Origin: Clostridioides mangenotii TR
Lineage (GTDB): Bacteria; Bacillota; Clostridia; Peptostreptococcales; Peptostreptococcaceae
Reading direction: 5' to 3'
Length of the DNA stretch: 64,000 nucleotides
Assembly (NCBI RefSeq): GCF_000498755.1
Contig: NZ_AXUS01000017.1
Span: 977-64,976 of the forward strand
The position numbers and the translations under genes were made by a program. This document shows, in pieces, positions 1-11,609 of the stretch. Each line of letters begins with the position of its first letter. Positions within the stretch are counted from its first letter, which is position 1. The notes under the pieces are model-generated. The model was given only the letters and a program-made list of their open reading frames with translations. It searched no databases and was not told where the DNA came from.

Positions 1-1214
<1,214 letters not shown>

Positions 1215-1397
1215 AATTTGACCTGCTCAGATACTATCGTTATCTTTAATATCTGGCTTTATATGGTTTGTTTCTTGTTTTCTTATAAATTAACCTACTG
1301 TTTAATTTTCAATGTTCTTTTTTCTTTTAACACTTATTTGTTTAAGTGTTGTTTGTTCTTTTGTGCTGCGACCTCGTGGTCACTTGCTACAAGTAAT

Positions 1398-1426
1398 ACT
1401 ATACTACGCACAAAAGAACATGTCAA
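1398..1426 (-). promoter_or_regulatory. rRNA operon promoter
   Basis: On the minus strand a perfect -35 TTGACA (1421-1426) and a -10 TATAGT (1398-1403) are separated by exactly 17 bases and face the 16S gene. The leader that follows (1215-1397) contains a perfect 8-bp stem AACACTTA/TAAGTGTT (1329-1350), a second small hairpin, and a GAACATTGAAAATTAAAC motif of the kind common in clostridial rRNA leaders. The -35 box lies only 8 bases beyond the sigB stop codon. Confidence 0.9.
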
Positions 1427-1434
1427 CACTTTTT

Positions 1435-2211
1435 TTAATAATAATTTTTATTATAATCTTTTTTTAGTTTATCTATAACTTTTTTCTCAAGTCTTGAAAC
1501 CGACATTTGAGATATTTCAAGCTCTTTAGCTATACTAGACTGAGTTTTCTCTTCAAAAAATCTATCTTTAAATATTTTAAGTTCAAGCTCATTTAGAGTA
1601 TCCATGAATTTATTAATGTAATCATTGTACTCTATATTGCTAAAATCTATATCTTCCTTACCTATTCTATCTATAAGTGTGATGTCTTTATCATCTGAGT
1701 CATCTTTACTTGAAGAATCAAGAGACATGGGTTGATACCCATATGAAGCTTCCATTGCTTCTAGCACTTCTTCTTGAGTGCAACCAATATAATCAGCTAT
1801 ATCTTTTACTTTAGGATATTTTTTATTTTCTTGCTCGAGCTTTATTCTTGCTTCACTAATTTTTTTATTTAATTCTTGAATTCTTCTTGGTACTCTTAGC
1901 GACCATACTTTATCTCTAAAATATTTTTTTATTTCACCAACTATTGTAGGAGTCGCAAAACTAGAGAATTCAAAACCTTTATCTATATCATATCTATCGA
2001 TAGCATAAATCAAGGCCAATGAAGCAACTTGATATATATCTTCGTATTCTACACCTTTGTTAGCATACTTTTTAGACAATAGCCTAGCTAAATATAGGTA
2101 TTTTTCAACCAATATATTTCTAATTTCTCTATTTCTGCTATCTTTATATAATTTAAAAAGCTCTTTCGTATCCATATTTAAGTAGTTTGTAGCATTAGCT
2201 ACATTTTTCAT
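1435..2211 (-). CDS. sigB: RNA polymerase sigma factor SigB (general stress)
   Basis: This 258-residue sigma-70 family factor directs RNA polymerase to general stress promoters. Region 2 carries FSSFATPTIVGEIKKYFRD (about residues 83-101), followed by W-LRVPRR. This is the SigB form; SigF and SigG differ here. Region 4 with its helix-turn-helix (SSIAKELEISQMSVSRLEKK) is at the C terminus. The start overlaps the rsbW stop by one base (TAATG), so translation is probably coupled. The partner-switch module rsbV-rsbW directly upstream supports SigB over a sporulation sigma factor, as does the position between gyrA and an rRNA operon, known from C. difficile. Confidence 0.93.
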   Translation of the reverse strand: MKNVANATNYLNMDTKELFKLYKDSRNREIRNILVEKYLYLARLLSKKYANKGVEYEDIYQVASLALIYAIDRYDIDKGFEFSSFATPTIVGEIKKYFRDKVWSLRVPRRIQELNKKISEARIKLEQENKKYPKVKDIADYIGCTQEEVLEAMEASYGYQPMSLDSSSKDDSDDKDITLIDRIGKEDIDFSNIEYNDYINKFMDTLNELELKIFKDRFFEEKTQSSIAKELEISQMSVSRLEKKVIDKLKKDYNKNYY

Positions 2212-2618
2212 TAAATATCAACTCCTAAATACTTAGTCATTTTTATAATTGTACCTTTTCCATCTCTAGAGTCTATTTCAACTTCATCCATAAGTGTCTT
2301 GATTATATAAATACCAAGCCCTCCTTCTTTTGGATTTGATAAATCAACAGCTTCAATAGAATCTATGTCGTACCCCTTGCCTTGATCTTTAATTTCGATA
2401 CATAATCCATTTTGTAATAATTTAAATTCAATTAAAAAGTTATTAACCTCACTGTGTCTTATTGCATTTGTACATGCTTCTGACACGGCAACTTTAATAT
2501 CTTCTATTTCATCAACTGAAAAACCTACTTTATTAGCCACACCAGACGTAGCTAATCTTATTATACCTACGTAGTCTGGATTCGTAGAGATTTCCATTTT
2601 TATAGTATCACAAGTCAA
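2211..2618 (-). CDS. rsbW: Anti-sigma-B factor / serine kinase RsbW
   Basis: A GHKL-type ATPase of 135 residues. It shows the N-box (VSEACTNAIRHS, about residues 45-56), the G1 motif (IKDQGKGYDI) and the GGLGIYIIK lid/G2 region. In this family the protein binds SigB to keep it inactive and phosphorylates RsbV on a serine; unphosphorylated RsbV releases SigB. It lies between rsbV (3-base gap) and sigB (1-base overlap). SpoIIAB is the closest alternative, but the sigma factor next door is of SigB type. Confidence 0.93.
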   Translation of the reverse strand: MTCDTIKMEISTNPDYVGIIRLATSGVANKVGFSVDEIEDIKVAVSEACTNAIRHSEVNNFLIEFKLLQNGLCIEIKDQGKGYDIDSIEAVDLSNPKEGGLGIYIIKTLMDEVEIDSRDGKGTIIKMTKYLGVDI

Positions 2619-2621
2619 GTT

Positions 2622-2939
2622 CTATCCCTCCAATTTAAATATTTTATCCAGACCTGTTATTGTGAAAATCTTTTTTACATTGCTTTTAGGATTGGATATA
2701 TAAATTTGTTTGTCATTTAGTTTAAGTTTTTTCAATACTCCAATCATAACACCAAGACCTGTAGAGTCTATGTAATCTAATTCTTTTAGATTAATTTTCA
2801 TATTTAACATACTCTTTTCCAATAAACTATGTAAGTTCTCTTTTAATTTATCAGCACTAGAAATATCTAATTCACCTTCAAGCGATATTTCCCAAAACTC
2901 TTTTGTAGAATCAAGTCTAGAATCTATTCCTATTGACAT
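2622..2939 (-). CDS. rsbV: Anti-anti-sigma factor RsbV (STAS domain)
   Basis: A single STAS domain of 105 residues with the phosphorylation-loop motif DYIDSTGLGVMIGVLKKL (about residues 55-72); the Ser of DSTG is the family's phosphorylated residue. Dephosphorylated RsbV binds RsbW and frees SigB. It is the first gene of the rsbV-rsbW-sigB cassette, preceded by a good ribosome binding site (AGGAGG). No RsbU-like phosphatase is visible in the window, so the activating signal must come from elsewhere. Confidence 0.93.
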   Translation of the reverse strand: MSIGIDSRLDSTKEFWEISLEGELDISSADKLKENLHSLLEKSMLNMKINLKELDYIDSTGLGVMIGVLKKLKLNDKQIYISNPKSNVKKIFTITGLDKIFKLEG

Positions 2940-2957
2940 ATAAAACCTCCTATTATC

Positions 2958-3218
2958 TTATCTCTTTTTCACTACATTAAAAATATTAATAAGTCCAACT
3001 AATTTACTGATAAAGCTGCTTATATTTTCAATGTCATCACTAACTGATGTCACATTTTTTATTATATCTTCTATATTTCTTTCATTGTGATCAACTATCT
3101 TATACACTTTTTCGACTGATTTATTTAGGCTATTTAATAGTTTGGCTATGTACACAGCTACTATCACAGTCGAAACTCCGATTAATACAGCGCCAATTTG
3201 CCATCCCCATGCACTCAT
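2958..3218 (-). CDS. DUF948 (YtxG-like) small membrane protein
   Basis: This 86-residue protein has one N-terminal hydrophobic segment (about residues 7-28, WQIGAVLIGVSTVIVAVYIA) and then a long amphipathic, coiled-coil-prone region, the usual layout of DUF948 proteins. Function is unknown; in Bacillus, members of this family (YtxG) accompany YtxH in stress-linked operons. The start codon overlaps the stop of the YtxH-like gene by one base, and rsbV follows after 18 bases. All five genes from 3508 to 1435 are therefore probably one transcription unit. Confidence 0.75.
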   Translation of the reverse strand: MSAWGWQIGAVLIGVSTVIVAVYIAKLLNSLNKSVEKVYKIVDHNERNIEDIIKNVTSVSDDIENISSFISKLVGLINIFNVVKKR

Positions 3219-3508
3219 TAATTAACCTCTCCCTCATTATCAAAAGTTTTACTTATTACTATATCTTCTTCAGAAATTTTTATATCTTCATCCTCGTCTC
3301 CATCGTCGACAAAGCTAGTTATTTTTTCTTTTACCTCATCATAAGTTTCTTTAATAGCATCCTTAGGGTTTTCTTTTACTTCTTTTATCTTCACTTTTGC
3401 GTCTTTTCTAAGTTCAGTACCTTTTTTTGGTGCAAAGAATATACCAAATAAAAATCCAAAGATGGCTCCTAGAAATAAAATTCCACCTTTTTTATTGTTT
3501 TTACTCAT
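3218..3508 (-). CDS. YtxH-domain envelope/general stress protein
   Basis: A 96-residue protein with a lysine-rich N terminus, a glycine-patterned hydrophobic segment (GAIFGFLFGIFFAPKKGTEL, about residues 14-33) typical of the YtxH domain, and an acidic charged C-terminal region likely to form a coiled coil. YtxH relatives are SigB-dependent stress proteins in Bacillus. Here the gene leads the unit that contains sigB, which fits a stress role, though this is inference. A consensus ribosome binding site (TAGGAGGT) precedes the ATG. Confidence 0.78.
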   Translation of the reverse strand: MSKNNKKGGILFLGAIFGFLFGIFFAPKKGTELRKDAKVKIKEVKENPKDAIKETYDEVKEKITSFVDDGDEDEDIKISEEDIVISKTFDNEGEVN

Positions 3509-3551
3509 ATATGTACCTCCTAATTAGTTTTTATTAAATATATTATAACAA

Positions 3552-3578
3552 AAAGAATAGGATTTTCATCCTATTCTT
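3552..3578 (-). terminator. gyrA terminator
   Basis: A 10-bp perfect stem, AAGAATAGGA/TCCTATTCTT with a 6-base loop, is followed on the minus strand by TTTTTG. The gyrA stop codon lies inside the stem. Confidence 0.85.
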
Positions 3579-5996
3579 CATCAATATTTATTTTTGCGAT
3601 AGAAACAACATTTACTTCTTCATTTGTTTTTATTAGTTTTACTCCACTTGTAACTCTTCCGAATAGTGAAATTTCATTAACTTTTAATCTAATAAGAACA
3701 CCGTTAGAGTTTATGATCATGATTTCATCATCTTCATTAACCATTTCAGCTCCAATTATAGTACCTGTTTTTTCTGTAATATTATAAGTCTTAATACCTT
3801 TACCAGATCTTATCTGTGATCTGTATTCCTCTATATCGGTTCTCTTACCGAAACCGTATTGACTCACAACAAGTACATCAGTTCCTTCGCTACATACATT
3901 CATAGAAACTACAATATCGCTTTTAGATAGAGTTATACCTTTAACTCCCATAGCTGTTCTACCCATATGTCTTATATCATTTTCATTAAATCTAATAGAC
4001 ATAGCCTTCTCAGTAACAAGTAATACATCTTGGTTTCCATCTGTAGTTTTAACTCCAATAAGCTCGTCATCATCTCTCAAGCCTATTGCTATAAGACCAG
4101 ATTTGTTTATATTTTTAAACTCGTCCTTCTTAGTTTTCTTTACGATACCTTTTTTAGTAGTAAATAATAAGTATTTGCTCTCATCATCGCCATCTATTGG
4201 AATAAGTGTAGCTATTTTCTCTCCAGGTCCTAGTTGAAGTAAGTTGACTATTGCAGTACCTTTAGCTTGTCTCTTTCCTTCTGGTATCTCGTAAGCATCA
4301 AGTTTGAATACTCTACCTCTGTTGGTAAAGAATAAAAGTCTACTATGAGTAGTAGTAGTTACAAGCTGTCTTACGAAATCCTCATCTCTAGTTGTGATAG
4401 CAGATATACCTCTTCCACCTCTTTTTTGGCTTCTATAAGTATCTGACGGAAGTCTCTTAATATATCCGAAATGTGTAAGAGTTATAGCGATTTCTTCATC
4501 GTCTATTAGGTCTCTCATATCTATTTCGCCTTCAGCATGAACTATTTCGGTTCTTCTTTCATCGCTGTATTTAGTTTTTATTTCATTCATTTCATCTTTA
4601 ATTATTTGTAAAAGAAGTCCTTCATTAGCAAGGATTTCTTTTAATCTATTTATAGTTTTTAGTAACTCTTCATATTCAGCGTCAATTTTATCTCTCTCTA
4701 AACCAGTAAGTCTTTGAAGTCTCATATCAAGTATAGCTTGAGCTTGAATATCTGAAAGTTTAAATCTCTCTATTAAACCAGCTTTAGCTTCTTGACCAGT
4801 CTTTGAAGATCTTATTAATTTTATTACCTCATCTATATTGTCTAGAGCTATTTTCAATCCCTCTAGTATATGTGCTCTTGCTTCAGCTTTACTAAGTTCA
4901 AACTTAGTTCTTCTAGTAACTACATCTCTTTGATGTTGAATGTAATGATAAAGAATTTGCTTTAAGTTTAATACTTTAGGCTCTCCATTTACAAGTGCAA
5001 GCATAATTATACTAAATGTATCTTCCATCTGAGAGTGTTTGTATAGATTGTTTAGAACTATATTTGAATTTGCATCTCTCTTAAGTTCTATAACTATTCT
5101 CATACCATTTCTATTACTCTCATCTCTAAGGTCAGATATACCTTCTAGTTTTTTTCTTTAACTAGCTCGGCGATTCTTTCAACAAGTTTAGCTTTATTTA
5201 CTTGGTAAGGAATTTCAGTAACAACTATTTGCTGTCTGTCATTAGCTCTTTCTTCTATAATAGCTCTTGCTCTAACCTTAACCTTACCTCTACCAGTTTG
5301 ATAAGCTTGAGATATATTTTCTTTCCCCATTATAATTGCTGAAGTAGGAAAGTCTGGACCTTGTACAAAAGGTATCAATTCGTCTACTGAGCACTCAGGA
5401 TTATCTATTAAATGAATAGTTGCATCTATTACTTCACCTAAGTTATGAGGTGGTATAGATGTTGCCATACCAACCGCTATACCACTAGATCCATTAACTA
5501 ATAAGTTTGGATATCTAGCAGGAAGTACAGATGGTTCTTTTAACGACTCATCAAAGTTATTTACAAAATCTACAGTCTCTTTCTCTATATCTCTAAGAAG
5601 CTCTAAAGAAAGCTTACTCATTCTAGCCTCAGTGTAACGCATTGCGGCTGGAGAATCGCCATCTACAGAACCGAAGTTACCGTGACCATCTACTAATAGC
5701 GCTCTAGTTGAGAAATCTTGAGCCATTCTAACCATTGCTAGGTAAACTGCACTATCACCGTGTGGATGGTACTTACCTAGTACATCCCCAACGATACGGG
5801 CTGATTTTCTATGTGGTTTATCTGGCGTTAAGTTTAACTCACTCATAGAATAAAGGATTCTTCTATGAACTGGTTTTAGTCCATCTCTTACATCAGGAAG
5901 GGCACGACCAGCTATAACACTCATTGAATAATCAATATATGATTTTTTCATTTCCTCCGCTATTTCAATAGGGAGTACTCTATTTGTATTTTCCAT
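3571..5996 (-). CDS. gyrA: DNA gyrase subunit A, interrupted by a one-base frameshift
   Basis: GyrA cuts and rejoins DNA in the gyrase A2B2 complex. The N-terminal part (5996 to 5145) has the winged-helix domain and the catalytic Tyr in AAMRYTEAR, and ends at a stop right after LVKEKN. The rest (coiled-coil tower, C-terminal beta-pinwheel with QKRGGRG box) continues in another frame to 3571. The break coincides with a run of seven A on the coding strand (5149-5155). Eight A would give [13 protein letters not shown], the expected family sequence, and a product of about 808 residues. At the quinolone-resistance loop GDSAVYLAM, a Leu (codon CTA) replaces the usual Asp/Glu. The gene follows gyrB by 20 bases. 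Confidence 0.93.
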
Positions 5997-6016
5997 GTAA
6001 ACTCATCTCCTTCTTC

Positions 6017-7918
<1,902 letters not shown>

Positions 7919-9034
7919 CTACTTACCTCCATTCTCTATGCTAACAATTTCACCATTGTCTATATTAAAAATAGTAGTATTGTTTTTATCGAAAATATTT
8001 TTATGTGAAATTTCAGCTGTTGTAATAAACATCTGAATATTATCTAGCTTTTCAACCAGCAATTTCTGCCTAACTTCATCTAACTCACTGAAAACATCGT
8101 CTAAAATTAAAACCGGATATTCTCCAACTTCTTGTCTAATAAGCTCTATTTCAGAAAGCTTAAGTGATATTGAAGCCGTTCTCTGTTGTCCTTGAGATCC
8201 ATATAATCTAACATCTAATTCATCTATATAAATATTTAAATCATCTCTGTGAATTCCATACTTGGTTGCCCTCATTTCAATATCATTAGATCTATTTGAA
8301 GATAATTTTTCAATCAGCTTATTGTATACTGTATCAGTATTATCATCTTCTGTTATATTTATTTGATTTTTATACACAATAGACAGTCTTTCCTTATCAT
8401 TGGTTAAATCCTTATGAAATGATTTAGATATGTTGGATAATTTTTTTATAAAATCTCTCCTCAAAATATAAATATAGCATCCATACTTAGCTAGGTTAGT
8501 ATCATAAACATCCAATAGGTTTTCGTCGACATATCGACTTTTAAGAAGTTTATTTCTCTGTAAAAGTATTTTATTGTAATTTGATAAATAATTATAATAC
8601 TTAGGCATTATCTGACTTATTTCTTTATCGATAAATGATCTTCTCTCTTTCGGTCCGTCTTTTACAAGCTTTAAATCTTCAGGAGAAAATATAACTACGT
8701 TTAGATTTCCAAGTAATTCCTGTATTTTCTGTATCGGAATTTTATTTATCTTTATGCCTTTTTTATTTTTACTAACAATAATTTCAATTCTCTTTAAACC
8801 AATAGCTTTTTCAAAGTTTCCGCCAATATATAAATTTTCACTATTAAATTTAATTAACTCTTTATCCTTACTCGTTCTAAATGACTTGCCAATAGACAAT
8901 ATATAAATAGATTCTACTATATTTGTTTTGCCTTGACCATTTTTACCAATAAGCAGATTTATATTTTTATTAAATTCTACATACAACTTCTCATAATTTC
9001 TAAAATTAACAAGCTGTAAATTTTTAAGGTTCAC
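7919..9034 (-). CDS. recF: DNA replication and repair protein RecF
   Basis: A 371-residue SMC-like ATPase that helps load RecA at single-strand gaps with RecO and RecR. It has a Walker A (GKNGQGKTN, about residues 30-38), the signature region YGSQGQQRTASISLKL, and a Walker B (VLILDDVFSELD). It lies 14 bases after yaaA and directly before gyrB, the conserved arrangement. Confidence 0.96.
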   Translation of the reverse strand: MNLKNLQLVNFRNYEKLYVEFNKNINLLIGKNGQGKTNIVESIYILSIGKSFRTSKDKELIKFNSENLYIGGNFEKAIGLKRIEIIVSKNKKGIKINKIPIQKIQELLGNLNVVIFSPEDLKLVKDGPKERRSFIDKEISQIMPKYYNYLSNYNKILLQRNKLLKSRYVDENLLDVYDTNLAKYGCYIYILRRDFIKKLSNISKSFHKDLTNDKERLSIVYKNQINITEDDNTDTVYNKLIEKLSSNRSNDIEMRATKYGIHRDDLNIYIDELDVRLYGSQGQQRTASISLKLSEIELIRQEVGEYPVLILDDVFSELDEVRQKLLVEKLDNIQMFITTAEISHKNIFDKNNTTIFNIDNGEIVSIENGGK

Positions 9035-9048
9035 TCATATTCCCCCGT

Positions 9049-9255
9049 TTACAGTACTCTTAATTTTTCATCTTCAACTTCTACTATATCTCCAGGCTTT
9101 AATTTACGCCCTCTTCTTAGTTCTATTTCACCATTGACCTTGACTAAACCTTCTTTTATTAAAATTTTAGAATGTCCTCCAGTCGATGTTATCTCTGCAA
9201 GCTTAAGAAATTGATCTAATTTTATAAATTCTGAATCTATTGGTATATCAATCAT
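9049..9255 (-). CDS. yaaA: S4-domain RNA-binding protein YaaA
   Basis: A 68-residue protein consisting of one S4-like RNA-binding domain (FIKLDQFLKLAEITSTGGHSK, then LVKVNGEIELRRGRKLKPGD). This small gene sits between dnaN and recF in most Firmicutes and is thought to act in large-subunit ribosome assembly. Here hom is inserted between it and dnaN. A GGAGG site precedes the ATG. Confidence 0.9.
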   Translation of the reverse strand: MIDIPIDSEFIKLDQFLKLAEITSTGGHSKILIKEGLVKVNGEIELRRGRKLKPGDIVEVEDEKLRVL

Positions 9256-9320
9256 AAGAAGTCCTCCTGTTTTATTAATTTAATATGAAAAAATATTCAT
9301 CTAATTTTATATTATATCAT

Positions 9321-9370
9321 AAAAAATCGATAAAAGCCTATATTTGATTAAGTTGAGCTTTTATCGATTT
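9321..9370 (-). terminator. hom terminator
   Basis: A 14-bp stem (9324-9337 with 9357-9370) has a 19-base loop and is followed on the minus strand by TTTTTT. It separates hom from yaaA. A TATAAT-like -10 for yaaA-recF-gyrBA follows at about 9311-9316, but no convincing -35 is seen. Confidence 0.85.
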
Positions 9371-9416
9371 ATTATTATACTATATAATTTTATATTTTTG
9401 ACATTAGTTTTTATTT

Positions 9417-10637
9417 TTAAACTATTTTTAATAATTTATTATATTTTTCACAGTATCCCTTGTCTTTTATTAAACATAGGCTGTTGTTTATTTCATATTC
9501 AGAATTTGCATTTACTAAAATAACAAGTTCATCGTCGTCATCATTTAGCACCTCGTAATCTATAAGGCAATCTTCAATAACTTTTAGTATATCTTTTCTA
9601 TTGTAGTTTTTAAACCTCAGAAGTGCACCACATTTTTCTCTTACAATTTGCTTTATATTAATTTTTTCTTTAGTAAACGACTCTACATTTGAAATTCTAT
9701 TGTCAATTATATCTATTACATCTGAATAAACTGCACTACCTGTAGCCAAGCTTCCCGCTCCTTTACCTACAAAAGATACTTCTCCTACAGAGTCTCCGTT
9801 AACAACAACTATATTAAACTCATTGTCTATTCTAGAAAGAATATTATCTTTTCCTAATAAAACAGGTCTTACAAATGCGCTTACTTTGTCGTTTTCATAC
9901 TTGCTTTGCCCTATTAACTTAATTTTGCACTCCAATTGTTTTGCATACTCTATATCCTTTTCATCTATTTCAGTTATCCCTTCTAAATACGCATCTTTCC
10001 AGTAGATTTGTTTGTCGTAAGCCAAAGTAGATAAAATCGCAAGTTTCCTAGCCGCATCATATCCCAAAACATCAGAATCGGGATTGGCTTCAGCAAAACC
10101 TAATTCCTGAGCCTGCTTTAATGCAACATCATAAGATAAGTTTTCTTCATACATCTTTGATAGTATAAAATTAGTAGTTCCGTTTAAGATCGCATTGATA
10201 CTATTGATCCTGTTACCTCCTAGTGATTCAATAATTGATTTAATAATCGGAATTCCTCCTGCAACCGATGCTTCAAATTTTAGACTCACATTATTTCTTA
10301 TAGCTATCTCAGTAAGTTCATATCCGTACTCCGCCATAAGATCTTTATTTGCTGTCACTACATGGATTCCATTATTCAACGCCCTTTTTATATATTCGAA
10401 TGTTGGATTCAAATTACCCATTGCTTCAACAAGTATATCTATATCGCATTTAAAAACTTCATCTACATCATCAGTAACAATATTGAAATGTTTCCTGTTT
10501 CTGTGTTTTTCTTTATTATTTACAAGTATTTTATAAACTTCTATATCATTTTTTTCTTTATTTTTTTCGATAATCTCAATAAATCCACTTCCAACTGTTC
10601 CGTATCCAAGCACCCCTATTTTAATTTTATTATTCAT
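9417..10637 (-). CDS. hom: Homoserine dehydrogenase
   Basis: Makes homoserine from aspartate semialdehyde with NAD(P)H, on the path to threonine and methionine. The 406-residue product has an N-terminal Rossmann site (GVLGYGTVGSG, residues 8-18), the catalytic-domain motifs VTANKDLMAEYG and NGTTNFILSKM, GFAEANPDSDVLGYDAARKL, and a C-terminal ACT-like regulatory region (about 330-406). No thrB, thrC or metA lies nearby. Two T-boxes of threonine type lie upstream (10901-11563), so expression should rise when tRNA-Thr is uncharged. It is unusual to find this gene inside the dnaN-yaaA-recF cluster. Confidence 0.95.
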   Translation of the reverse strand: MNNKIKIGVLGYGTVGSGFIEIIEKNKEKNDIEVYKILVNNKEKHRNRKHFNIVTDDVDEVFKCDIDILVEAMGNLNPTFEYIKRALNNGIHVVTANKDLMAEYGYELTEIAIRNNVSLKFEASVAGGIPIIKSIIESLGGNRINSINAILNGTTNFILSKMYEENLSYDVALKQAQELGFAEANPDSDVLGYDAARKLAILSTLAYDKQIYWKDAYLEGITEIDEKDIEYAKQLECKIKLIGQSKYENDKVSAFVRPVLLGKDNILSRIDNEFNIVVVNGDSVGEVSFVGKGAGSLATGSAVYSDVIDIIDNRISNVESFTKEKINIKQIVREKCGALLRFKNYNRKDILKVIEDCLIDYEVLNDDDDELVILVNANSEYEINNSLCLIKDKGYCEKYNKLLKIV

Positions 10638-10900
10638 AATTACCCTCCTAAATTTAATTTTTTATATTATTTTTAAATTTATAGAGCAACTGGTCAGTTC
10701 TCTCACCTTGTTACTAAATCCAATTATTAAAAATACATACTTGAAGTATTTACTTTTTATTTTTAAATTTACTATTTTAAGAATTAAATCCAATTTATTA
10801 TTTATATGTCTTCTTAAATCTTTGTATCTAGATATTAATTTTATTATTTTTAAATTTCTCATACGTATTTTTAATTTCCTCTCCAATAAAATTTTGTACA

Positions 10901-11150
10901 AAAAAATAGACTCATCCCAACTAAAGGGACGAGTCTATTTCGCGGTTCCACCCAATTTGAGGAGATTCATAAATATTGAAACGCCTCCACTTTGTACTTT
11001 AACGCAGCTAACGGTTAATCTTACTAAAACTGTGTTACTTCAGATTACAGCTCCTAGGTAGTTTTCAATTCCTCTAACTTGGAAAGTCTTTCAGCCGGTG
11101 GACTTTCTTCTCTGGCAGTCGAATTAAATTTACTCTTCCTATTCATCGCT
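10901..11150 (-). promoter_or_regulatory. T-box leader 1 (threonine type), proximal to hom
   Basis: Minus-strand T-box riboswitch. Stem I begins with GATGAATAGGAAGAGTA (about 11131-11147). The specifier-loop strand reads GAAA-ACT-ACC-TAGGAG, placing ACT (Thr) at 11060-11062 followed by the conserved A. The T-box proper GGGTGGAACCGCG lies at about 10941-10953, and the terminator at 10901-10937 has a GACTCGTCCC / GGGATGAGTC stem with a T-run. Uncharged tRNA-Thr should stabilise the antiterminator. The 260 bases between the terminator and hom are AT-rich with no supported gene. Confidence 0.93.
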
Positions 11151-11292
11151 TTTAATTATTAAATTATATATCCGTATATTTTATAAATATTAAGCTATTT
11201 AAATATTTATTGTATATTTTATTTTTAAATATCTAAATTATTTTAAGTTTATTGTATCTAATTATAAATACATATTTCAAAAATTTGTGCAT

Positions 11293-11563
11293 AAAAAAAC
11301 TCCCATCCTTACCGAAATAAGGACGAGAGTGCATTTCCCGCGGTTCCACCTAATTTAATCTCCATAATTTTGAAGATTCACTTTAACAACTATAACGTAG
11401 TTAACGACTTTTCTTACTGAAATCTATTAAGATAACTTCAGAAAGTAGCTCCTAGGTAGTTTTCAATCTATCTAATTTAAAAGGTCTTTCAGCCGATGAA
11501 CCTTTCTCTCTAAAAATCGAATTAGATCTACTCTTCCTATTCATTGCTTTTTGTATATTGTAC
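11293..11563 (-). promoter_or_regulatory. T-box leader 2 (threonine type), distal
   Basis: A second, complete T-box in tandem upstream of the first. It has the same stem I start (GATGAATAGGAAGAGTA revised only by neighbouring bases), the same specifier strand with ACT at 11458-11460, the T-box core GGTGGAACCGCGGGAA near 11336-11351, and its own terminator at 11293-11330 (stem around TCCTTA/TAAGGA, T7). Between the two leaders lie about 140 AT-rich bases without a clear promoter, so one transcript probably passes both switches in series. Confidence 0.93.
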
Positions 11564-11566
11564 TCC

Positions 11567-11595
11567 ATTATAGTTACCTAAATCTCTATTGTCAA
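11567..11595 (-). promoter_or_regulatory. Promoter of the tandem T-box/hom unit
   Basis: Minus-strand TTGACA (11590-11595) and TATAAT (11567-11572) with a 17-base spacer: a full consensus sigma-A promoter. It starts only 15 bases past the dnaN stop codon, and no dnaN terminator lies between. Confidence 0.92.
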
Positions 11596-11609
11596 TAGTT
11601 ATTTTTTGC

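Noticed and set aside
10662-10901. A 79-residue open frame between T-box 1 and hom
   Set aside because: TTG start inside the terminator tail, no well placed ribosome binding site, composition only that of AT-rich DNA.
11331-11345. ATTTCCCGCGG as a second Noc site
   Set aside because: It is part of the T-box sequence (GAACCGCGGGAAAT on the minus strand), and its second half does not match the Noc site.
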